Below are positions 28,901-40,900 of a DNA stretch of 64,000 bases, piece after piece. Numbering within the stretch: the first letter of the stretch is position 1; each line of letters opens with the position of its first letter. The position numbers and the translations under genes were made by a program. This DNA comes from Arenicola marina (lineage: Eukaryota; Annelida; Polychaeta; Arenicolidae), in contig OZ025249.1 of the NCBI GenBank assembly GCA_964019135.1, positions 32,005,759-32,069,758 of the forward strand, given 5' to 3'. Below the pieces are notes generated by a model. The model was not told where the DNA came from. It did no database searches and worked only from the letters and a program-made list of their open reading frames with translations.

Positions 28901-31900
28901 ACCAACCAGAGAAAAAATTGTGTCGTTATAACAACAGACCTCCAAGTCTGAATGTCATACTAATGATAGAAGATGTTATATAAACTATTATAACGGCGAA
29001 TACAGTACGCAGTCCGTTGATTTTCAGATTATCGTTGCAAATATGTCTGGCGCGTGCGCAGTGCAAACTGCTGTCGAAAGAAAACGGAGAGACCTTGCAA
29101 AGCGCAGACTTTTACCGTAACTGGCTAGAATAGTGTGGTGGGTAGTACTACATTATATTACATGTACTTAGTATGTCTCTGCCGCACATATTGTACCAGC
29201 TCTGACATCAAAACCTTAACACAACAGATCAATCTTTTGTGTGAAGGTTGTCATCTCAGAGCTAATACTATACGTGCAGTGAGATTGCTCGCTACGCCAG
29301 GTAAAACGCCGACCTTTCAGTTATTGTCTCTTTTCCAGCTGGAGATGAACCGGGTAAAATCATGGCATAGACCATACTTGTGACAGGTATGGGCATTCAT
29401 CAATGGGCTCGTGGCTTGAAAACAGCCATAATGTCCTATAATTGATTGATGGGGGTTTTACGGCTGTCCATCAAGTGTCTATGAATGTGCTATATGTTGG
29501 GTGATACCTTCATTTCTTCCTGAACTTTTGCTTTGTTTGTGCGACATCGTTGCCCTGAAATGAGCGTGCACCTGTCATGTGAAGTAGACACACTGCAAAC
29601 TGAAGTGGCTAGGTCGGAATGTCGTTACTTCGTACTCACTGCAAGCGACAAAGCAGACGTTTTGTACTCTGTGCATATCACGTGTCACGATAGTTGGCTC
29701 TCGCTTATTAGATGTGCTAATTACCAGAAATGGCGGGAATGGGTTTTCGTGAGTTCTGAGCTAGCCGCATTCAAGCGTTATGAAGATGCCCGGTTAGCTC
29801 TGTCGGCAGAGCATCGAGCCCTTGATCATACCGATCGATTTACGGATGGCAATTACTATTTTTTCTACAAAGGAACAAAACTCGTCTGTGATCATCTATG
29901 ATTGTACAGCTAATGGGAACACTTGTTAATGCGTCTGTCCGCAAGTTAACCTTTTGTTCAGGGACGGATCCATCAAATCTGCATAGGTGGGGGGGGGGGG
30001 GGGGGAGGGCGGTTTCAGTTTCGGATCCAGATATGCTGGATAGGGGGACAGGTTTTGGTTTTTATATGTTAAATGATGTAAATTTTGGCCCTAAAAGGGG
30101 GAAGGGGGGGGGGGGGGGAGGGGCCCCGACATGGCGATATGAACCGGTCAATATAGATCTACTGATGAAAGTGTAACTCTCCTGTTGATTGACGATCAAT
30201 CGTTGCTCACACTTGTAACTGTATATACATACATACAGGTACATTAATTTATCATTGTGACTTTGAAAGCCTGTTACCCCAATCTGTGTCACTTTTACCC
30301 CCTTCCCCTGAGGTTAAGATGCGCTTGTTTTTTGTGCGATAGCTCACGTGTTGATCTGCTGGATTTGACCTTGATTATACCTGCTTATGATAGTTATGTG
30401 GAGGTGGGGGAGAGGGGCTGTGTAAATCCGGGCTACCAGCCTGGATACCGGCGTCTGCAGTTGGTATGCAAATCGGGCGGACGTTGTGGGTGGGTGGGTG
30501 GTTTGGGTTTGGTTCGATTCGGTTCATAGGCGGAGGAACCGAAGGGGGGGGGGGGGAGGCATCCGGGGCACGTGCCCCCTTAACAAAAGTGCGAGCACGC
30601 TTTCAGTTTTCAGAGAGCATTTATTGTTTCATATCCGGTAATTTATTCTAGACTGTGCACCACGATCACCTAGGTCTAAGGCTTTTACGCGCATTCTTAA
30701 TGTTTGTGCCCCCCCCCCCTCTCAAGAATTCATGCTCATGCCCCTGGTACCTATTGGTTGTGCCCCCCCCCCCAATCGCAAAAAATCTTCTTACGCCTAT
30801 GCGGTTGGGTTGGGTTCGAGGGGATTGATGTTAGCGAACAAGATAGGAATGATGAGGGGGGCAGAGAAGGTCGTACTCCGCACTTAGATAATATGTGTCA
30901 AGTGAACTCAGTGATTATACCCAATCTAAGTACTGACTCTAATCGTGATAAGACACATCGATACGATGAAGCCGAACTCAAGTGTCACGTGACAGACCGC
31001 ATGTCATCAATATTGCCGGCTATATGAATATAGCGAGCCAGGACTTATTCGTACCGATAATCGACATATGTGAAAGTTGATAATCGGAAACATATAAATA
31101 AATGAATTCTTTTGGTCACAGAATGAAACTAATTAGATTGTTTGCTTTATCTTTATAAGGGATGCTGGTATTTTCTTAGGTTTTTTTTTATGGCTGGAAC
31201 CAGTGGTATGGAATGCATATGTATTTGATTGTAGTTTATTTATCCTGACGTACTATTGCGCAAGGCACTTCATGTAGGTGACTTAAATGTCTACATATTA
31301 CTATGTGTAAACCGTTGACCATTAAACGGTACATGCAGCTATGTATTACCAAGGGATCCCAGATAGGAAGGTCGACTCGACTAGACGTTGAAACGAGTCG
31401 ACACTTATTGTCGGCTCGACATCGATATTTGACACCGAGCGTCTAGCCGACGTAAATCGCTGCAGTTTCGTCCGAAAATCGACAGTAAGATCGAACTCGG
31501 TTAGACGTCGAAACTCGACATCAATCCGACACTTCACAGCGATTCGGCATTAAAATCCGTCCAGTCTGAAGATCTGAATCCGATATAAGCATGTAAGTAA
31601 GTTGCACAGTACAAAGCAAATTGCGGGAGCGCGAATCAATTCGACAAGAGATGACATATGTTTGATAGGTTATAACGTATTTAAATGAAACACTTTAATC
31701 CATTGGCAGACAATGCTAGCCCAGCTTCCAGAACAGAAAGTTTTTTCTGTGGCATCTTACCTTGAATTATGCAGAGACCTGTTGTTTTTGCGAAAGCACC
31801 CGACGAAGAATTGTAGCATTGTGCTGTCCAAGCGGCTGGAGCACGCGGGCAAATGTCGTACGTAGGTCGCTTTGTATTTACGTCACGCACGTGGTGTCGT

Positions 31901-34900
31901 GAATAATCAATATATTTCTCTGGATTTTAATTGTTCCTAATATATAGATATGTCGATGTTAAAAAGGAAAAGGAAACGTCAAAAGACGGTTAGTTTCGTA
32001 ATTTGGGCACGCATCTTATAGTAAATCCTACAACAAATTACTAACGTTATTCGAGGTCGAATCGATATCGACTGACAGCGATGACAAACATCTTATGATG
32101 ACGCTTCGTTCCGCAGCACGTTGTAATGCCACACCGCCAAAAGGAAAGCAAGGACACCGATTCAGTTTTAGTTTAATGATATTTTCATTTTCTAGGGTCA
32201 GTTAAACCACGTCACAGGCATGAATCATGCCGGCGCTTCAATCACTGATTATGTAAGTTCAGTGGTCAGCGTCTATTTGTTCACCAAACATTAAACACCA
32301 ACATTTCTTTTATTTTTCAAGAATTTTTGCGTTAACACTTGTGCAACTTATTTATCGGATTCATGCATAGATTCGATAAAAATCCGCTGTATCCTCCAAC
32401 GATGCAATATCAGATCGACGTCGGTTACCGACGGAAAATGGGACCAGACGTGAATCTGCATTTGCCGACGCGATACGACGTCGAAACGAGTGTTCCTTGC
32501 GATCTGGGATCAAGTTAAGCCCCATTGTCCAGAATGTTGGGCGTCATACATAAATCGTCTCGTTTGTAGGTCTGGGCGTCGACGCCGCGCCAAAAACCTG
32601 TTGTAATGATAAACGACCAAGGAACACATGTTTATGACGTCACAAAAATACTGCACATGTGGATCGTTAGCCTGACCGCTGGTAGTTTGTAGAACGACCG
32701 ACAGATGTCGTCACGGCGGGGGATGACAGGGAGCCCGCCAGCAGCGGTTGCGACAGGGAGCCAGCCGTCACCTGCCGCCGCAACCACCCAAAATACGGCT
32801 CCAGCAGGATGCATTAGGGGGTGGGGGGGTGGAAGTTATTCGTGATTGACATCGGCCAGGTTGCACACTTGAACCTTTGTATGGTCAGATATGTGGGCAG
32901 GTCAGTCACATATCGTCGGTGACTGATGATACGAGTAGGGGGTAGTAGGAGGTAGAAACAATGTGGTGCACAGACGTCGGATCTGTTGAAGAGAGAACAA
33001 AACATTGTTGAGTACTGCTTGGTATGACTAAGAAGCGACGCAACACCTTGTCGAGATGGATAATTTTTTTATCTTGATTATACGTTAATGAGTAGGAGGG
33101 CACTTCGCATGTTGCATTTTTCTTGCATTCCACAGTACTGGGCTGAGATTGTGCTTGACGTGTCACGGACCACTCAGCTGGCGATGGTATGCCGTGGTGT
33201 GATAACGTCTTGATGACAATGGTGTGGTGGGACAGTAAATCACGATACTCCATGGCCTGCTGCTCGGTAGTGAATGCGACCCCCCCCTCTGCCGCCACCA
33301 CGTACCTTGCTGATCAGTCTCATTATGGTGCAATGTGTTACGAATTAAATATATAACCTTTTAACTCAGTAGTCTATGTCGGTTTAGATATTGAGGTAAG
33401 GTTGGGTTTTCGAATCTGGTGCTTTTTTTACATTCCACCTTATTATCCCGGGAGGTTAAATGGTCCGGTTCAAACTAATATGTGCAGACAGATGGCATAA
33501 GCTACCAATGTATTCATATGACCGAAATTGAACTTAGAAAAGGATCAAATATTTAATTTATGATTGGCTACTGATGTGCCAAGACAGTTAACTCTGTTCA
33601 CAAACAGCGTAAACCAGAGATTATGTAAGGACGATCTCTGCCTAAACGGTCAATTAGCTCATTCCAAAGTCTATATGCATATTCACAACGGTGGCGGATC
33701 CAGTGAGAAACTTACGACCAGGGGAGGGGGTGCTGGTGAGGTTGCGCAGAAAGAATTGTGACTGGGCCCCCTGTGCCCCCCTCTTTTTTATCGCATATTT
33801 TCCAACGAAAGGGGGGCACGTGCACCCTGTGACCGCCCTGTATCCTCCACTGCACAATCCCAAGATATACCAATATACCAAAGCTTTTTCGGGCTGCTTC
33901 AACACAATTATCCACTATCTCAGAGTATACTAATGAACGAACGTTTTATTTGGGCCAAATCTATTGACATCCAGTCTCAATATGGACAAATGACCGTACT
34001 AACTATCGGCTGTCCGGGCGAGCTAGTCAGGTATCCCGGCGAGCCGACATCAGCCAGCTTATCGCAGGTGGATCGGAGGTTCGCGCACCGCTGTGGCCAT
34101 GTCTGTGGCCAACCATCAGCCACCTTATTCAGGTAGTTAGCAAAAGCCTATAATAAAGCTATTCAAACAGCTTTTACCCGCCAAACTCACGGCCATATTT
34201 ATTATTGCATTTAATGCACGTGTGATCAAAAGTTCAAACGGTTAATCCAAAAAAGATCAAATTGAAACGAAATGGTGTTTAGGCCAATGTTGTGCACACA
34301 TTGAGGCTATATAGGACCAAGACACCGCCGGGGACAATGAGATGCTTGGATGAACCTTGCCTCAGATTCTGTTGCCGGGATCGTACCCACTTGATACTGA
34401 AGATGGCGCCACTTGTCTGTTATTAAGGTTAGCTGATTATTATAGCATAGGTCAGGTGCATTACTTGTTGGCTATAGTGTGGGGGTCTGCTGTGTCAGTT
34501 GTGCCTTATCAAGCTGTGGTAATGTTGAACAGTATCAGCACTCACATATCTTCACTCTGGCGCTTAATGATCGGATTCCTGATACCGGATTAGGGTGTCT
34601 CGATAATCTATCAAGCGTCTAATTTGATATCTTCATATATCGCATTTCGTCGCTGATTATCATGATTAATAATAAATAGGTTTGCAATGTCAGACATTGA
34701 AACAGCATCGACGACTGAAAGAAGGACACAGCACCAATATTTCTGCATGCAACGGATTGTACGGGAACATACTATAGGATGGTACATTCCTGTCAGTGGC
34801 TGCAATACCATCTTTAGAGGCTGTAAGCCATCAAAGTGCACTGCAAATATCCAAACCTACCCTTAAATACAAGCATGGCTATTTGTCAATAAGTAGATTG

Positions 34901-37900
34901 ACCACTTTAGCGCTGTAATGGCGGTGCACGAGTTAGAATAATTGGCGTTTCCCGCAATGACGTGCCAGGAAATGTCCCTTTGTCGTTGAGCAAGCTGCCT
35001 CGGCTTCATCACAGCGCCCGGCTGACTGTCTCTAAGGTGGTGTGTATACAGAGAGATGGCCCGGTGCCTCAGCGTCATCACAGCGCCCGGCTGACTGTCT
35101 CTAAGGTGGTGTGTATACAGAGAGATGGCCCGGTGCCTCAGCGTCATCACAGCGCCCGGCTGACTGTCTCTAAGGTGGTGTGTATACAGAGAGGTGGCCC
35201 GGTGTTGACATACCTATGGCCATGTGTAGGTAAAGGTCACGGCACAGGTGGACCCAGTATGCCAATCTAATCCTCTCGTAAGCACGAACGCTGGCGAGAT
35301 GTCGATGGGAACACGTGACTGAGGGAGGAGTCGGGACCCATGGAGTATATAATAATAATAATAACAGTTATAAAACGTTTCCAACACGCCACGAATGTGT
35401 GAGCGCACTTAGAGGCGGCCATTGGCTCTTTAACCCATTGGTATATGAGTGGAAAGATGGATCGGTGTTTCAGGCCAAGTTAGTACATACATACAGGATA
35501 TAAGACTGACCCCAGGGTCAGCGATCAATTGGAGGCACAGTGCACTATCGATTGAGCTATATGTTTGCTTGTGTAAACACGAGTAGTGGCCTGGAAAAGC
35601 AAGTTGCAACTTCCGGCTAGTTTCCCTAAGCAACAGTTCAGGGCAACACGAGGCGATAGGGCTCATTTTCGGCTGTTATCTGGACCCGCATTAATTCTGT
35701 TTTTTCTTTCACTCCCTGTTTCTGAATGAAACAACGCTATTGTATGAAAACAACGAACATCAGGTCAAAAATAGACACTCGCAGGTACTTTTTTTCCCGA
35801 CGCGGATGGATCAAAGAGGTGCACAAGCTCACCCGCAACATATCACTCCGTTAACACTGAAATAATGCTGCCTTCATGATGACATAGTCGCTAGAGCTGT
35901 CCTACATGTTGTTCACTTGGCGTAACAGCCGTCAAGAGTCGGGGGAGGGGGCGGGGGGACTTGGCAGAGCACCACATCCTCTTACACAGACACCGCGATG
36001 AACTGCCAGGGTTCAACCGCTTTAGCCGTGCTTTATCAGCCGCGACCTCCTCACCTGGCATGCTTGGCAACCGTTCAACGTCCTGGCAACGAATCCTCAA
36101 ATGCAAATTTGATGTTGAGGAAATTTTATTTTTGTGTTTAGACCGAAGCAGTTACACGTTCTACAAACGGGGTGTGGGGGATGGGAGGGGGTGGTGGTGG
36201 GTGGGTTGGTTGTATATTCAGGACGCTTTTGGTCATATGGCGTCAACGGCAGAAGGAAGGGAAGAGCGTAGCCATGTCCTCGGGGTAACCCCGTACTCTC
36301 TGCGAAGGAAGACATGGTATCTTTATCTTGCGACCACACAGACATGGCCACAGCGGGGCTCGAACCTCCGATCCACGTGCCGTTAGGCTCTCAGGTGGTC
36401 AGAACACTCAAGGCGAGCGCTCTATCCCACTGAGCGACCGGGTGGGCAGGGCGCTGGGTACAGGGCCATCCCAGGATATGGCTTTTCTATGTGCCCCCCC
36501 CCCCCTAATGTCGTCTAGGGTTCGACTCCTACAGGTGCACGCACTTAAACTCGCGTGGGATTTGAGGTTCCTCTCTTGCACAGAGAACGCCTTCAGTTAT
36601 CTATCTTGTGTCAAAATTTATAATCATAGAACCGCGCTATCAAGTCTACGGTGTTGTTCGCATCAGCTAGCGGTCGAGCGTCAGAGGGGAATAGTAGACA
36701 GAAACCTTAGACTCTGCAGTTTCTGTCTCGCTGCAGGAATACAAGCCATTGAAGACGAATATCATTTCCTCTGTATCTGTCCCCATTACGATCATATTAG
36801 AAATGCGTTTTTCAGCAGAAGTGTACTGTATCCATCGCGAGTACAATTTATCATAATGCTATCCTCTCAAAATTCTTCTGAACTTCGGAATATAGCTGCT
36901 TATACGTATAATGTTTTTTTTCTTTAATTTTGCAAATTTAGTTTGTAAATGTACCATCACACTCAAGTGTACTGCACTTTGCACTGAACTGATACCATAG
37001 GCCCATGGCCTGAAAGGTATGAAATAAACGTTTATTATTAGAACGCCTGGAGGTCTGCTGTCTCGTCATCCTCCATTTGTCACGTGGTTTGTGTTGATAG
37101 GTTGACTCTCACATCGCGACTTCCGCCGCCATCTGTAACGCCATTTGACCTTCAACGTAAAATTATATCCTCGCTGGAGGGCATTGGAGTCATTAGGGGA
37201 TTACCGCTGATCGGTCATCCCATTACGACAGCAACCTACGTGGCCCCCTCTGAGCCATCAAACTGCGGCAAAACACCGCCTGAAAAACACACCCACTGAA
37301 CGAAATGTTTATATGTCTGGGACCGCGACTGATTCAATAAACCATCACATGACTGAGACAATAGTGGAGAGGCTTCACGGGGACTTCGCTGGGCGGCCTG
37401 CGTGCCAAACACCTGTACTTGACTGTTGTTAGTAGCCGACTCACGACTTAACCAAGCTCCGCCAAGAGACCGTTAATAGGCTTGCAGGCCCACCTTAACT
37501 CTCTACTTTACACATGAGAGGCTCTCGGCACTTAACGTAAATCATAAGACAAGATTCGGGCAGCGATTTGGTAACTGTGTTTGGTTGATAATCCGGTCCG
37601 TTTAACCAGATAAAATGTCACTAGAAACAATGGGCGTGCCCAGCAAACTTCAAGGACGGGTGAGGTCGGCTTGAGGGTCGAGGTTTGACTTGACCAGCCT
37701 GACCTTGCTTTTTGATCTTAGTATATTTCTGACGATGGCGTATATATTTTCAGCAGGTTTTTGGTATAACAATTGATCTATTTTTAGCAATCCCGAGTGC
37801 GATTTAAGATTGAAGAGATATGGAAGCCCTGCCCCCCCCCCCCCCACTCCCCGCCCTCTATGGGGTACGCCCTTGGAAATGATGTTTAATATTTTATCGC

Positions 37901-40900
37901 AGTCAGCGCCCCCTCAAACCCGCATATGCCAATTTTCATACTTTCCGCCGGAAACGAACACCTTTTGCACATACCGACCCCACTAGCAAGGACACCGTAT
38001 TGAACTGGTTACCGAAACGCCCAAAACAATGTTATACACAACCGAAACTCTCAAAACAATGTCATACACGGTTTCTCATACACAACCGAAACGCACAAAA
38101 CAATGTCATATACAACCGAAACACCGAAAACAATGTTATAAAGTGTATGCATGTACATATGTAACGAAGCCTTTATAAGTGGATATGGAAACGGAGCCCT
38201 GGACCTTGGAATCTGCCCACGTGACTTGCCAGAGGGCGCACGCACCACTGAACGGAGATAATAACAAGGCAAGGACGGGATTCTTGGGCCATGATGCTGT
38301 ACATAGGCACCCCTATGTAGGTTTATTGTGAACGATGTGTGTGTGTCTATGTAAGCTGACGCTAGTTGAAAACTATTGCTGTTTGACACCAGACAAAGAC
38401 GATAGCTAAAAGGCCATTATATGCAGTGACATTCTCGCTACAAAGCCCATCTGTCTCACAGACACTTCATATGGATGGCCTAATAACTTTCGGCGTAACG
38501 TTAGCTTCGCTTGGGATTTTCCGTTCAAGGACATGCGTATTGTTGTTGTTGATCGAGCACCTGACCAAGTGCCATTGTTGGAGCCTGGAGGTTTTCTGCG
38601 AGGGATAGGGGTGGGGTGGGGTGCGGAGGGCGGGGTACACATACCAGCCCCCATTGAGGGCAAGGTGTCCCGGGCTTAATGAAGAGAGAAAGTCGTGCCA
38701 GCCACGGGGGCAAAGATTGCCCTGGGGGACGTGTCTTTTTATGGTAATGACCCCCCACAGAGGTGTAACGCAACGAGGTGCGAGCAGCACTTTGGCGGCT
38801 TTACTACCCGAATGTCAATACCTTTTCCACTGACCGCTGGATCCTCCTTAAGGGCTTTGTAAGGAACTCACCTTTAAGTGTGCCGCACAATAAGTGTGCG
38901 CGGTCCTTATAACGGCGATGACCACCTCTACTTTCAACGTTTAGTGTTTCGGCCGTGAATAGCTGGTGAATGGTTTGCTGGTTTCTGTTAGTGGTCACGG
39001 TGGAGGCGGGGTGTGGGGGGGGGGGGGGAGGGGCGAGGGTGGTGGGTTACCAGAGGGTTGATTGGGTTACATCTTGAGGTGGGCGTGGGTGTTAAAACAC
39101 GCGACCCGTTACACCCAGTGCCATTTGCTACCACCATTTAACAGTGTCAGTAGCAATCCAGGCTACATCAACAGTGCATCACCGCTACCCCCTCCCTCCT
39201 ACTTTCCTACTTTTTTTGCCAACATAAACACCTTTAACACGGACCTTGGGCAATATAATTGTGTGTACCTTTGGGTCAGTTTTACGTAGAGGGTGGGAGT
39301 AAATCGAGCATTTAGCACTTATGTTGGGGGCGGAAACTAAAAAAACAATCTTTAGTAACTCTCTACAATGACTGCAGGCGCATTGTTCTTTGTGTATGTT
39401 AAATAGGATACCCAAGGTGGGAACTCAGGTGGCGGATTTTGTTATGGTGAACAAAACTTACGATCCAGTGTTATATTTACACTGTCAGTTTATAGCATCA
39501 TGCCTTAGGCCAGTACTGGGTCAAGTGTTGTATCATCAAGCGCGAGTAGGGATACATTAACGTGTCAAGTCGAGTGCAGATAATGCTTTCATCAACTGAA
39601 CAAAACTGGCAGGACTTTTTTTGCATTAAATCTATATTGTACATAGTGTGGCTCAAGTATGGTTGTGTCCGTCTTCCCTGTTAGCTGCCACGAAGTCGAT
39701 TATCATAAATATTTGAGAAACATACTAGCCGTGAGTAATATGTGAGCAATCCAATCATGTGCTAGAATTTTCCACGTGCGTTATGTCGGTCAAACAAAGC
39801 AGGATGTCACTTTGTTGTCAGTTTCAGAGATGAGTACTTCTCACTTGTACCTACCATCAGCTATAATTGTCCATTTCAAGTGTTCGTGCCACGATTTTGT
39901 CTTGCTCAGAGTTAGGGAAGATAAACAAATAACAATTTGTTTTAAGGGGGGACGCGATTCTTTGCCTCATGTACGACTTAAAAGATTATCACTGGACCTC
40001 TAAATGGTGATACTGACGTATGATCTAACTTGGATCGGATTTTTCATTGAGCTGCTGCTAATCAATGCATGTTTTCGTACATTGACTTTGACGAAGACCC
40101 GTCTGGTTTAGTACAATCAAGAGGATTGGCTGTGTAGCACATGTTGTTTGTGAATATGACCAGTTGCTCGTTGATAATGGCGTACTCACTACTCAATAGC
40201 AACAAGTAGTATAGTGTAACCCCAGAGATACCTATGGTTTCTGGCTTGGGCCTTATTATGGGATATCATGGGGGCTTTAAATCCTGCTTATACTTGTACA
40301 ACTCCCTTCGGCCACAACGCATTGCGTATTATGCAAATGAACCCGCTCGTGCCTGACAACGATATTCTTATAATGTAAAGAGGTTACGCGCAGATTTGCC
40401 CTCTCGTGCAGTGACCTTACATATTTTCACGATATCTGTGCCCTTACAGAGTAAAGCATTTGCCCGTACGACCCTGTCAGCGTTAAACAGTGGCAGCACT
40501 TCAGTGTTGGTGCCCATATTATCAACAAAGATCCAACCGTATATGCTGTAGGTTCAGCCATGGTCATGAATGTATATCAGGATGATCCGTGATTTATCAA
40601 GGGGGGTTTGAGGGGGGGCGGGGGTAATCGCCAATTATGCAATTAATTTCATTCCTATTAGGCGCTCCCTACAGGTGTCAAATTTTCCCCCACCCCCCGC
40701 ACTCACACACCTTATGCACCCCTTGTTTGATTTGGAAGTTGGGGGCCAAAGAGTTTGTCTGGATGGGGTGTGCTCTTACTCAAGTTCGTCATCTTTTTTT
40801 TTGTTACTCAGGAAGCTGGCTGACCGTCCCCATGACAACATGCTGGACGCCTGGGAGTTCACGGCCTCCATGGTGCTTCTGCGGGGGGTGCTGGCTGGGC

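Noticed and set aside
29533-29901. 122-codon plus-strand frame
   Set aside because: It reads through a tRNA-Lys-like fragment and shows no protein pattern.
32906-33301. 131-codon minus-strand open frame
   Set aside because: No domain or family pattern was recognised, and frames of this length are expected by chance several times in a window of this size.
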